A DNA stretch of 64,000 bases from Glycine soja (lineage: Eukaryota > Streptophyta > Magnoliopsida > Fabales > Fabaceae), in NCBI RefSeq assembly GCF_004193775.1, contig NC_041009.1:43083534-43147533 (forward strand), written 5' to 3'. The number at the start of each line of letters is the position of its first letter. Position 1 is the stretch's first letter. Shown here piece after piece: positions 48,994 through 60,100 of this stretch. The notes under the pieces were generated by a model that was given only the letters and a program-made list of their open reading frames with translations, did no database searches and had not been told where the DNA came from. A program made the position numbers and the translations under genes.

Positions 48994-51900
48994 ATGGCAA
49001 TGGTGAAGTCTCCCAAGAAGCAAGTGAACCTCTTCTATTCCCTTGACTGTGAAGACCTTGCCCAGAACGTTGCTCTTCAATCACCCCACATCGTTCTCCA
49101 GAACATCAAATGGAGGTTTCTCTCTCTTTCTCTCTATCTTTACTCATAATCACTTTACTTTGTTGAATTCAATGACTTGTTCTGTGGTGTTGTGTGTTTA
49201 ACTTGTTCTTTTGCTTCTTGGTGTCTCTCTGCAGTTTGAGATCATGTTATGTTTTATTGTTGCATGTTGTTCAAAGATAAGGCTTTTTTATGCTACGAGT
49301 TTAATGTAAACTAGTGAAAGATTGTTTCTTGGGAGGGTCTTATGTGGGGATTTTTCTTTTGCCAACTTGGATTGGATTGGATGACTTTGTGATGTTCTGT
49401 TAACTTTAATCTCCGTGTTTAGATTGGCTTTCAGTCCGAATTCTGTTTAAGAGAATGTTGAATATTTGAATTGAAGGACAGGGTTTAAGAGAAATCTGTG
49501 TTTGGATTTTGAGGAATCATTAAATGAATGTTCCAAATAATTGTGAGAGGAATTGGAAAGGAACTGGAGTGTGTTGTATCCTCTACCTTCTATCTGCTAC
49601 TTACTAAGTTACTGTGATGGTGCAACTGGTTGTGACTTGTTAAAGGAATTGAACTGTTTTTGAGCATGTAAGTTAATAATTGGGTTTTAGGTTGTGCGGA
49701 TTTTATAGCTTACTTTGGCATGGTAGAAGAAACATGCTATTCTAGTTTCATTTGTTCTTAACTTCATGCCACAGCTTCACACCAAGAACTGCAACCAAAT
49801 TGAGAATAAAATTTGCATGACCAAGCTTTCTTCAAATCAAGCACTTAAAACTTGTTATGACTTTACAATACAGTCAATACTAAGATGTGTTTAGTGATGA
49901 GACTTTGGCAATGGTGGATTTTGCTAAAGTACCTGGACCTTGAGAGATGAGAACATGTACTTTGTAACAAGCAAGAAAAAGTTGATTTCCAAAGATTCAT
50001 GCTCCTAAGAAATGGATATCAAAGAGGACAAAGCTGGATTCATTGTAAATTGATGATGATGCTGACATGATGTACAGCAATGAGAACTAAGGAGACCTAG
50101 TTTAGATTATCTTAGAATATGTTCAGAAGCAATTATGTTGTCTTCCTCTGGTTGTGTGCTTATGTTTTGATGCTTTTTCATGACTTAATTTGCTTAGCAA
50201 ACGTATCTTGTGATGAATCGATGATATTTAGTTATACCATTAATTCTTTTTTGTTCTATATTTAATTTTTTTTGTTTGCTTCATATCCTTGGATGTTTGG
50301 GGATCTTGATTCCTCAAACCTCATTTTACCAGTTCAACATTATTATGAACAAACTGCAAGATGATCATAGTTTTTCCTTTTTTATGACAAAAATTGTAAA
50401 AACTGACTAGTTTTATGCTTATTCAGGTCATTTGCTGATGGATTTCCAAATATATATATAAATAATGCAGAAGAACTTCGAGGTCAACATGTTGCTTTCT
50501 TGGCATCTTTCAGCTCCCCTGCACATGTCTTTGAACAACTTTCTGTCATATATGCACTCCCTCGTTTATTTGTTGCTTCCTTCACATTGGTATTGCCTTT
50601 CTTTCCAACTGGATCCTTTGAGCGAATGGAGGAAGAAGGAGATGTAGCAACTGCCTTCACCCTAGCAAGGATGTTGTCAAATATTCCAATTTCAAGAGGT
50701 GGCCCAACTAGTTTAGTCATATATGACATTCATGCCTTGCAGGTTTGTCTATTTAATGCATTGGAAGGATGTACTATGCTTTGCTTTTGTGCTGTATAAT
50801 TTAAGGTCCTTATGAGTTGCTACTCAATATACTCTAGTCTTATTACAGAATATTTGTTGCGTAGTCTTTTGCTTTGGTTATGCATGATGGGTGTTTTTGT
50901 TTACATTGCACTTCTTTATGGTTATCTTTGAAAGAACTTTTCTTCATTGAAGTAGAAGAACTCTCAAAAGAATGAGTGAAGGTACCATGCAACAGAATAT
51001 GTGGCCTAGATGGGTGCACAAGTGGAAAGTGTGAAATTATGAATAGTGCTTCTGTTTTATTGATGTTCACATCAGATAACCATCGATCATTTTTTAGCTT
51101 AATATCAACTCTATGTTCTGCTCCTTTGATAGTCAGTTTTTAAGGCATATGATGATGCATGTTTCACTTTTACTTTTTTGAACAACTTATTCAATTGTTG
51201 CTCATTTACTTCAACTTGCTAATGCTATGCAGCAACATAATAAAACTTGTGTTTTTCTCTGTTAACATTCTAAATTTTTTTAGCACATCATGGATTCTTG
51301 GTAGAAACCTGTTAGGAACAAAGAATAGAAATGGGTACAAAACATAAATAGAATGGATTCTCAAAATTTTAGCACATCATGGATTTTATTGAACTGAATG
51401 GAAAGAATAGCAAATACAAGAGAGATTTCTCCTCCAAGGGTTTCCCCTTGACAAAAGGTTTCTCCTTTTACAAAGATCAAAGCTCAAATGATACAAGACT
51501 GAATGAGTCCTTTCCCCTTCCATCCTACCCCCCTTAACTAACTAATTAATATCCTAAGTCCTAACTGTCCTTACTAACTTCCTCACTGCCTAACAAAACC
51601 TTTTGAGTTTTTGCAGCATTGCTACATCATTCCATGTCTCTTATCACTGCTTCCTTATATACTTGATGTCGTAAGAGCTTACTATAATATTTTTATACTC
51701 TTACATGTGATTTAAAATTATGCAGGAGAGGTTTTATTTTGGAGATGAAGTCTTGCCTTTGTTTGAGACTGGTATTCCTCTCTTAAAGCAACGTCTGAGT
51801 CAGCTTCCCGATGCTGATAATGTGAGTATTCTGCATTATTTCAATACACTTTCTTTGTCTGTAGATCAACTTGTAATGTCAGTGAATGTGTTATATTTCA

Positions 51901-52815
51901 TGGAAAATTCCTGTGCTTGCTATATTATATTTTTTTATAGCCTGAATTTCTGATTGTTATTTTCAGGTAGTTATTGCATTTCCAGATGATGGTGCATGGA
52001 AGCGATTCCACAAGCTGTTTGATAATTTTTCACTAGTGGGTTTTCTATATGAATCTCTTATATTAATTTGTACTTATATTTGTTTATAGGTTGTCTGAAT
52101 TTTTGAATGTGGCAGGTTGTATGTACTAAGGTTCGTGAAGGTGACAAAAGGATAGTTCGGCTCAAGGAAGGGAATGTCTCTGGTCATCATGTAGTCATTG
52201 TTGATGATTTGGTCCAATCTGGAGGCACCCTGATTGAGTGTCAGGTCAATTATTCAATTTGCAAATAAAAAAATGTTTATTTAATCAAAAGAAAATTGTT
52301 TATTTGAAGCCAACCTCATCGAGTGAGATAAGACTATTGTTGTTGATTATTGATGTTGGGTATGCATACCTAAACTAAGCAACACTTTATCTCTGCATGT
52401 GTCTGCATAAGTCAATCAATCAATGCATGTTTCTGCACCTAGATGCGATGCAACTGAATATTTCTCTCTTTTTATTGTTGTCTTCCTGTAGAAAGTTTTG
52501 GCAGCCAATGGTGCAGCAAAGGTGAGTGCCTATGTTACCCATGGCGTGTTTCCTAACCAATCATGGGAGCGATTCACTCATAAAAAAGGTTAGTCCTGGC
52601 TTAATGTCACATACCTTATAGTTTCTACATTCCTATATTTTCATTAATGTGAATGTTATTGCCATTTGATTTAACTTGCAGACGCCTTGGAGAATGCATT
52701 TGCCTACTTCTGGATTACAGATTCTTGCCCTCTTACTGTCAAAGCTGTAGCAAATACAGCTCCTTTTGAAGTGCTGAGTCTAGCCGGGTCTATTGCTAAT
52801 GCCCTACAAATTTGA
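48994..52815 (+). CDS. PRS4: Ribose-phosphate pyrophosphokinase 4 (PRPP synthetase, class II)
   Basis: Exons: 48994-49115, 50427-50742, 51726-51821, 51967-52035, 52116-52244, 52492-52588 and 52682-52815; 963 nt, 320 residues, in frame throughout. The enzyme makes PRPP from ribose-5-phosphate and ATP for nucleotide, His and Trp synthesis. The PRPP-binding loop [16 protein letters not shown] is at residues 227-242. The Gln-Ser in place of Asp-Thr in this loop is typical of plant PRS3/PRS4, which do not need phosphate. DDGAWKRF is at 185-192. No transit peptide is evident, matching the cytosolic PRS4 type. The start is the first ATG after a CT-rich leader, and the following sequence [15 protein letters not shown] fits the family N terminus. 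Introns 1 (1311 bp) and 2 (983 bp) are long; intron 2 carries a solo LTR. Confidence 0.95.
51310..51595 (-). mobile_element. Solo Copia-type LTR with 5-bp target duplication, PRS4 intron 2
   Basis: The 286-bp sequence begins TGTTAGG and ends CCTAACA, a 7-bp terminal inverted repeat with TG..CA ends. The 5-mer AAACC flanks it perfectly at 51305-51309 and 51596-51600. Minus orientation is suggested by an AATAAAA signal near its inferred 3' end and by TTAGTTAGTTA near its start. No internal retrotransposon sequence remains, so it arose by LTR-LTR recombination or is a bare LTR insertion. Confidence 0.85.
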
Positions 52816-53871
52816 AGGCAAAATTTTTCGAGGGGAAAGCATTGAACTGTGTTAAAAGGGATTCTCAACTACAATTTTCATCCCTGATTAGCTTTAGAAT
52901 AACATCTTTTCAGTTGTGATGTGCATTGCTACTAGTTTACCACAATGAAACCTGTTAATTTCTTCTGTACTGTGACCTGATTGAGTGTCAACTCTGGTAC
53001 AAGACCGTTGAATGCAAATCATCTAATCTTACCTTAACACTACTCATCAACAGGCATCACAATTTGTAGTCAATGTCGCATGCTTGAAAATATGTCCGAC
53101 TAAAGAATCTTTATAGAAATGGCAGTTCTTCAAGATCCTCGTGTTTTAATTATTTAGATCGACAAACCTTAGACCAAGTTTCATATATTTGTCATCAATT
53201 TTTCAGATTAAACAATGGCATGGATTGTTTTTCAACATTCCTTTAAGACTTATGGATTTTTTTTCCAAAAAAAAAAAGATATTAACATTTCACTAATGGA
53301 TTTGAGAACTTGATAATAAAAATATAATTTTATAGAAAAATGTTTGATGGACACTTATTATGTTATATAAGATACCTAGAGAGAGAGAAAAAAAAGATAA
53401 AAATATAGATATTGTAAGATTTATGATATGATAGGAAGAGAGAAATAGAGAGAAATGAAAGGTGTTGGTGAGATAATTAATATATATTTGTGTTTGTGTA
53501 TCATTACTCACCTTTATATTAATTTTTGTTTGATGTAAAGATTTGGCCTAGTAGTCATCATTACTCGTCTTGAATTTGTAAAAATAATAATTACTTTAGA
53601 AGAAAAAAAATCACTTTTTATTATTATGAGATGTTCCAAATAAATAAACTAATAAAGTAAATCTAATAACACTATCAACTATGGAAGACCTTTGTTCAAA
53701 ATGCTTTGATTGGATTATGAAGATTTTGAGAAGAAAAGAAAGAATTAGTGGAAAATGGGAGATTGACTAAGTGCAGTAGAAAAGTAGGAGAGAAAAATAA
53801 ATGTTGTAAAGACATATTTGTCCCTGATAACATTTTTACATAATCCAAAACAAAAGGCTAAATATCATTTT
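52816..53871. other. PRS4 3' UTR and intergenic flank
   Basis: No coding potential. The first 250 bp are probably the PRS4 3' UTR; the rest is AT-rich. Confidence 0.6.
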
Positions 53872-54114
53872 TGTGATTTTAGGGACCGCTAGGAAAAATT
53901 ATAGGAGAGGAAATACTTTCGTTCTTTATTTCATAATGAGGATACATATATTATATATAACAGTGTTGTCCGATTACATAATAAATGCAAAATAGAAAAT
54001 AAATAAAAGGTGATTCGGACTAAAATCAAATCAAATCAGAGTAATTTGATTCTGATACTAATTATCCAATCTTTTAGATTACTAATTCCAAAAATAAACA
54101 TACAGCTGTCGACA
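53872..54114 (-). repeat. 3' LTR of the Copia element
   Basis: 243 bp with TG..CA ends (TGTGATTTTAGGG on the plus strand to CTGTCGACA). It abuts the polypurine tract at 54115-54125. Confidence 0.9.
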
Positions 54115-54119
54115 CCCCC

Positions 54120-55119
54120 TCAAGTTGGTGCATAGATATCTAGCATGCCCAACTTGCTTGCAAGAAAATCAAAGTTGGGTCTAAACAATCCTTTTGTAAG
54201 AATGTTAGCAACTTGTTGTGAAGTAGGAACAAAAGGCATGCAAATTAGGTCGGTGTACACCTTCTCCTTTATAAAATGTCTATCAATTTCAACATGCTTG
54301 GTTCGGTCATGCTCAAAAGGGTTCTTGGAGATACTAATTACTAATTGCATCCTTGTTATCACAATACAGTTTCATTGGAAGAGTTATAGAAAATTGCAAC
54401 TCTTCTAGAATCCTTTTGAGCCACTGAATCTCAGAAACACCTTAGGCCACTGTCCTATACTTAGCTTTGGCACTACTCCTAGCTACTACATCTTGCTTTT
54501 TGCTCCTCCGAGTAACCAAGTTACCCCAAACAAATGTGCAGTAACTGGATGTTGATTTTCGATCACTAATGGATCCAACCTAGTCTGCATCTGTGAATAC
54601 CTCAATAGTTTGTTGTCCAGATTCTTTAAGAAATAGTCCTTTACCTGGAGCACTTATAAAGTACCTTAAAATTCAATAAACAACCTCCAAATGTTCTTCG
54701 TGTGGTGAGTTCATGAATTGACTCACTAAATTAACCACAAAGACTATATCTGGACGAGTATGGGATAGATATATTAGCCTTACCATTAATATTTGATACT
54801 AAGTTGTGTCTATTAGGTCTCCTTTGCCTTCGCTCCTAAGTTTCTGGTTAGGGTTTATAGGAGTATTAGCTGGCTTGCAACCCATCATCCCAATTTCTTT
54901 GAGTAGGTCCAAAATATACTTCTGTTGAGGCACCACAATTCCATTCTTTGATCTTGTCACCTCTATCCCCAAAACATATTTTAGGAATCCAAGGTCTTTA
55001 ATCTCAAAGGATGCCTTCAAATTACTTATTTCTCTAGAATCATCCTCAATAATTACAATGTCATCCACATAAACAATTAACACAACCATCTTTCCTTCAG
55101 AATAGTGTTTCACAAACAT
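54120..55119 (-). pseudogene. Copia RT C-terminal half and RNase H remnant
   Basis: 55119-54799 encodes the RT palm with LIVYVDDIVI and the following LGIEVTRSKNGI block. 54362-54120 encodes the end of RNase H, with the PFEHDRTKHVEIDRHFIKEK block and VANILTKGL before the stop near the polypurine tract. Between them (54363-54798) the RNase H portion is present but broken by stops. It is inactive because RT lacks its N-terminal half. Confidence 0.88.
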
Positions 55120-55120
55120 G

Positions 55121-55172
55121 GTGTTAATTTACTAATAGCCAAATAGTAAGTCTTGTGTTAATTTACTAATAG
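55121..55172. repeat. 18-bp direct repeat at the Copia deletion joint
   Basis: GTGTTAATTTACTAATAG occurs at 55121-55138 and 55155-55172, 34 bp apart, exactly where pre-integrase sequence meets RT sequence. Confidence 0.85.
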
Positions 55173-55950
55173 ACAACAGATTGCATGGTAAATTTGGAAC
55201 ATGAAGAACACTGTGAAGGGTTAAAGTTTTAGATATAGGGATAGAACCAACACCGTCTATAGTAGAAAGGGTACTATAAACTATTTTGACCTTTTTGTGA
55301 CGTGCACAAGAACTATACATGGAAAACAATTTTGAACAGTTTGTCATATGGTTAGTGGCTTCAGGATCAATGATCCATGGAGCACTGGAATCAAGTTTAG
55401 CGCCAAAGAGGACAACAGAGAAAGAGATTTTTTAAGCTAGAGAAGATGATGGAGTAACTGACATTTTTGTGGTGAAGAGTTTATACAGGTTTTCTAGTTG
55501 TTCTTTAGCGAACAGGGATGACTTGGAGTTGCCCTTCTGCTCCACATTTTCTTTATTTGAGGTTTGGAAAGCTTATCCCTCTCCAGTTGATTTCTTTTTC
55601 CAGCTGGGATTAAGTCTCCAGCAATTTTCCTTTGTGTGCCATGGCTTTCAACAATGATCACAACAAGGTCACTTCTTCTTTTCTCCTTTTGGTTCTTGTC
55701 CCCTTGCAGCCAAGGTTGAACTTTCAGTATTCTGCATCCTTGTACTATCAAAGTTAAGCAACATTAGTTTTACGGACTGCACCCTTTCAACGTAGTTTTT
55801 ACCATTCAGCTTTTGGTTTAAAAGTTGTAAATTGGTATCCATAGATAGAGAATCGGATACAACCAGGGATGGAGTTTCAATACCTCCAGAATTCATAGGA
55901 GACATGGTGGAGGAATTTCCTTCGATTGCAGTGGCTTTTTCCATGGCAGG
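55132..55950 (-). pseudogene. Copia gag / protease / gag-pre-integrase remnant
   Basis: 55944-55669 holds the gag N-terminal LNGKNY block near 55790-55810. A broken zinc knuckle (CDHC..KPWHTKENC) is near 55630-55670. The protease motif near 55340-55375 reads WIIDPEATNHMT, with PEA in place of the active SGA. 55347-55132 carries the gag-pre-integrase segment ending NLPCNLLSISKLTQ. The reading stops at the internal deletion joint. Confidence 0.85.
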
Positions 55951-55984
55951 CTACCACAGGATTAGAGGCAAAGCTCTGATACCA

Positions 55985-56252
55985 TGTAATTTTAGGGACT
56001 GCTATGAAAAATTATAGGAGAGGAAGAAATACTTTCACTTGTTTATTTCAGAAATAATTAGAACACAAATATAGGCAATGGTGCCTGATTACATAATAAA
56101 TGTAAAATTTAAAGTAAATAAAAAGGTGATCAGATCAAATCAGAGTAATTTGATTATTTGATTCTGATTTAAATCAGAATAATCTAATCATGATCCTAAT
56201 TATCAAATCTTCTAGATTACTCAATCCAACAATAAACATACAGCTGTCAACA
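55985..56252 (-). repeat. 5' LTR of the Copia element
   Basis: 268 bp from TGTAATTTTAGGG to CTGTCAACA on the plus strand, adjacent to the primer binding site at 55973-55984. It is 25 bp longer than the other LTR because of several indels. Confidence 0.9.
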
Positions 56253-56589
56253 ATTTTATTTTTTTTCAATGGGTTCCACAAGCTTTTTTTTCTCTTTTCT
56301 CCCACAAAATGAAAGCATTCATGAGAAGATTTTTTTTGTAGGTCCCACCACACTTCTCTCCTTTCCCAAACAAACAGAAATTCCTTATCAAAAGAATCAG
56401 AATTAGAAGCCATCAAAAGATACAATCATGCACGCTTACTTTGCTCAATTATTTTTTTTTCAATTGCTAAGCAACAGTTTGCATCAGATAACCTTTGCCC
56501 AACTAAAAATGTTTACATGCTTATCTTTGTAGAAATTATGACACATTAATATAAGAGAGACTCATTTATAAATAGGGGTTGATAAAACA

Positions 56590-57150
56590 GCGCTTTACAG
56601 AGCATCCAATATTTCAAGTCACAAATACAATGGCAAGAAACCTGTTCACAACTTCAAATCTTTACAGACATTCACATTTTTTTTGGCTACATGATGAACA
56701 GCATTGATAAATAACAGGATAGTTCCTTGTTCCCATTCTATACAAACCATTCCCCCATGAATTGATTTTTTTCCCCATATACACAATAGTCATATCCGCA
56801 AATGGCCACAACAGCCTTAACAGAGGAAGAAAAAAATAACAAATTCCAGACAGAGTCATTCCTGCACAATCTGGCATGCATGCTGCTTTAGGAACCAACC
56901 ATCCAGCAATACACTCCAAGTTATTCTTTACCACTGGTTGTAAAACAATTGTTTCTCTACACATCTTTTATGATTATTGACATATTCGAAGTCTCCACCC
57001 GCTGATAACTGGGTTGCTCACTTCATCTTTATACAACTTTTTTTTCCCTTTTTTGATGAATTGACTTTGTACATCTTTAAGATCACCTATAATAGTTAGC
57101 ACTCCTAGACCCCATTTATTGTGGCTAGGAACAATATGTCTAATAAATGG
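56590..57150 (-). other. Probable 3' UTR of the Mei2-like gene
   Basis: Downstream of the stop at 57151 on the minus strand. The stretch is less AT-rich than the intergenic flank, and the ORFs in it have no codon structure. Its end is not defined. Confidence 0.4.
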
Positions 57151-60100
57151 TTAATCGTTCTCTAACTTCTGATCCAAATTGCCCTTCGGGCTCTCCAACA
57201 AATCACTTGAATAGGATCCATCTGGTTGGCGAATGCATATATTCAAATTGCTGGATAGAAAAGGTTCCTAGATGGTAAGCAGAGAAAGAAATTGTCAGAT
57301 GAGCCATTGAAATTATGTTATTAAAGTAATAATTTGATCAATTAATGTGGCAAATAAGAAAAGTATAGTCAACCAATTCAGCAGCTGCAGTTTCATGCTT
57401 CAACTAAAAAGTGAACTGATAGCTCAAATGCAACATTACAATCAAGCAATTCTCAAATGGTGAAATAGATAATCGATGCAATTTTTTATACTCAGTACTC
57501 AGAACTAGTGCATCTTAAGTTTGTAACACTCGGGTCTGTCAATCGTGTGAAGAGGTATAGATTGAGTTAAGGTAGATGTTCACCCCTAATTTGAAACTTC
57601 AAAATTGATAAGAAAATTGTAGACTCTGATAATGTCAATAGGAACTTAGTAGGATGCACAACCTCAAAACTTCAATAATAATATGAAGTCATCATCTTAG
57701 AATGTGAGTTTTTGGCCTAACTCAACCCCAAAAGTTAATTCATAGGGTGAGGGTTGTCTCCCTCTTATATACTCTATCTTGACCTTATCTCTAGTCAATG
57801 TAAGACTTAGGTTTTTCCCAATATATCGACTTTTGCTTTTTCTGAATCACACTTCTCCAACATAAAACCCCTTCTCAAAGAGAGTCTAGAACATAAAAAT
57901 TAACCCCATGTACTTCAAGTTCAATGAACTACCAATGGTTTGGTGAACATTTGTTGACTCCATGCAGCTTGGGGTCTGCCCCACCTTTGTTAGCTTAATA
58001 TTATTGTCTTGCAGTTAAATTTGTGAAACAATGATATCAAGCTTACAGGCACATTTTGATATTTTAGTCTAGGGGGAAAACACAACTTTGTGCTAGCTAA
58101 AGCTCAAACCATCACTGAAACAAAACTTATATTCAACTTTGATGTTTTGACCTTGTCTTATGTTTGATACTAATAGCTGTAACTAAAAATTGAAGGTGAA
58201 AACTGTATAAACCATGTTCAATTTCAAATCCACTTATCATTTTAAAGATTTGCATGACATCTAAAGGTCAGGACCAATGTGTTTGCCCATAAATCTTGTA
58301 ATTGCTACTTATGGCAATCATATTACCTGGTCGCCAGTATCTTGGCCCTCTGAATGAAAGAGAATTGGCCGGCACCGTTTGTCCTCATTCATTAAGCTTG
58401 AATTCTGGAAATGCATCACAAGCGCAGCCTTTCCTTGTATCCGTGCATATGCCAGTGAAGCAACCTTTTCACTGTTGAACTTCTCCCACTTTTTCCCATT
58501 AAAGGCCTACGTAAATTTCCATGATAGACTTCTCAACATTATACTTCTCCAGATCAGGACAAGTTTAATACTTGCAAATTAACAGAAACTATCAATAAAA
58601 TACTTTCAACCTTATATTCATATTTACCTTTAAAATGATATGAAATCAAATAATACCACACAGACATCTATCCTTATGAATTATGATACAATATCACATT
58701 AAGGAAGCCCTTATATCACATCACAAACTATGCACATGGGAATTTAAATGTAGTAGCAACAAAAGACCTCAGACATGAAAAGGTATAGAATTCAAACCTT
58801 GTAGAAGGCAATGATGTGTGAAGGAGACACCATATTGATAAAAGCATAACCCACATTACACTTATTCTGCAAGCAAAACAAGGCATCAAGAAATAAGTCA
58901 TCCTGGCAGGAGAAATCCCTCAACCCAAATTAAAAAGATATGTAGGATGTCAATACCTTAAAGTCAATTGGCAAGTAGAGGAAGTCATAAGTACCCTGGT
59001 GATTCTCATCAATTGCAGCAAGCAGCATCTTCGATGTATACCTTAAAAGCAATCACAAGAGCTCATAGTCATCAGGAAACTCATCAATTACAGTCCTTAA
59101 CAAATTGTTAGAATATTGATTTGATCACATAACTAGGATACTTGTTTGGTTGTTCTTACTTGTTAGGAATGTTTTTAATCATTAAAGTAGTCCTTGTATC
59201 TTCACCACTGAAGATTTTGTCAAGATCAAGCTGGTACAGCTTCTTACTATCAATTTGGTTCCCACCATTGTCAGGTCGTCTACTTCGTCCACGTTCAGCT
59301 AATCCCTCAATGTTAGTTGCTCCAGGTCCAGAATACAAACTATTTCCATGGAACAAGGAACCATGCCTAGGCAGAGACATCATTCTGAAATTGGGTGAAC
59401 TAATTTCAGGGGTATTTCCAGAAAGACCAACACTGGCTCCTACAGATGCACGAGCACTTATGTTCATCATAAAATTCCCATCAACGTGATTTAAATTCCC
59501 AAATGCAACTGGGCTCATGAGAGAAACTTCAGGTGACTCAGGGAAGTAGCTAAAATGCCTATCAAGTGGAAGGCCAGATGGAGCAGATCCAACATGATGA
59601 TGAGAGTGAGAGCCAAGAAAAGGACTGCGATTAGTAGAATATGGGAAACCTTGCCTTTGGACACTAGATGTAAATGGAAGCCCCACAGAAGATGAAGACC
59701 AGGCAGAAGTGTTTGAATGCTCGGAGTAAGGAGTTGGGCTTCCCCAAAGAAATTGAGGGCCGGACAGTGTTCCAATACTTGATGCACTTGAACTTGATTC
59801 ACCAAAAGTAGATATAGGCCTAGGACTTGCCTTTACATTTTGCTCAGGAAAGGATATAGAATGCTGAAAGGTTGCTCCTTGTGTTAATCCAGAGTTTGCA
59901 AACATCTGATTTGCAGCCCTTCCAGGGTCCTTGCCAATCGGTGCAATCTTGGGAGAGGTTGTTGCATGTGGGGAAAGAATTGCAGCCAATCCAGACAAAT
60001 GGTTGGTATTAATGGGACCGGCATGGCCCAAACCAGGGGACTTGCTAAAAGAAGATAATGGATTTTGTTCAACTGGACTACCAAATTGTGCCCAGCTACC

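Larger units (their letters stand above)
53872..56252 (-). mobile_element. Internally deleted Ty1/Copia retrotransposon with both LTRs
   Basis: On the minus strand: 5' LTR 56252-55985, PBS TGGTATCAGAGC at 55984-55973 (initiator tRNA-Met type), gag and protease remnants, C-terminal RT, RNase H, polypurine tract CTTGAGGGGG just before 54114, and 3' LTR 54114-53872. The 5-mer ATTTT flanks it on both sides (53867-53871 and 56253-56257). Total length is 2381 bp against about 5 kb for an intact element. Integrase and the first half of RT are missing. The LTRs differ at many positions and by several indels, so the insertion is not recent. Confidence 0.92.

Noticed and set aside
57520..57905. Possible Cassandra-type TRIM, suggested by the TGTAACAC start
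   Set aside because: No 5S rRNA-like internal promoter sequence was seen and no second LTR; only an unclassified repeat is claimed.
59515..59805. Alternate-frame ORFs over the large Mei2-like exon
   Set aside because: They are shadows of the 940-nt coding exon.
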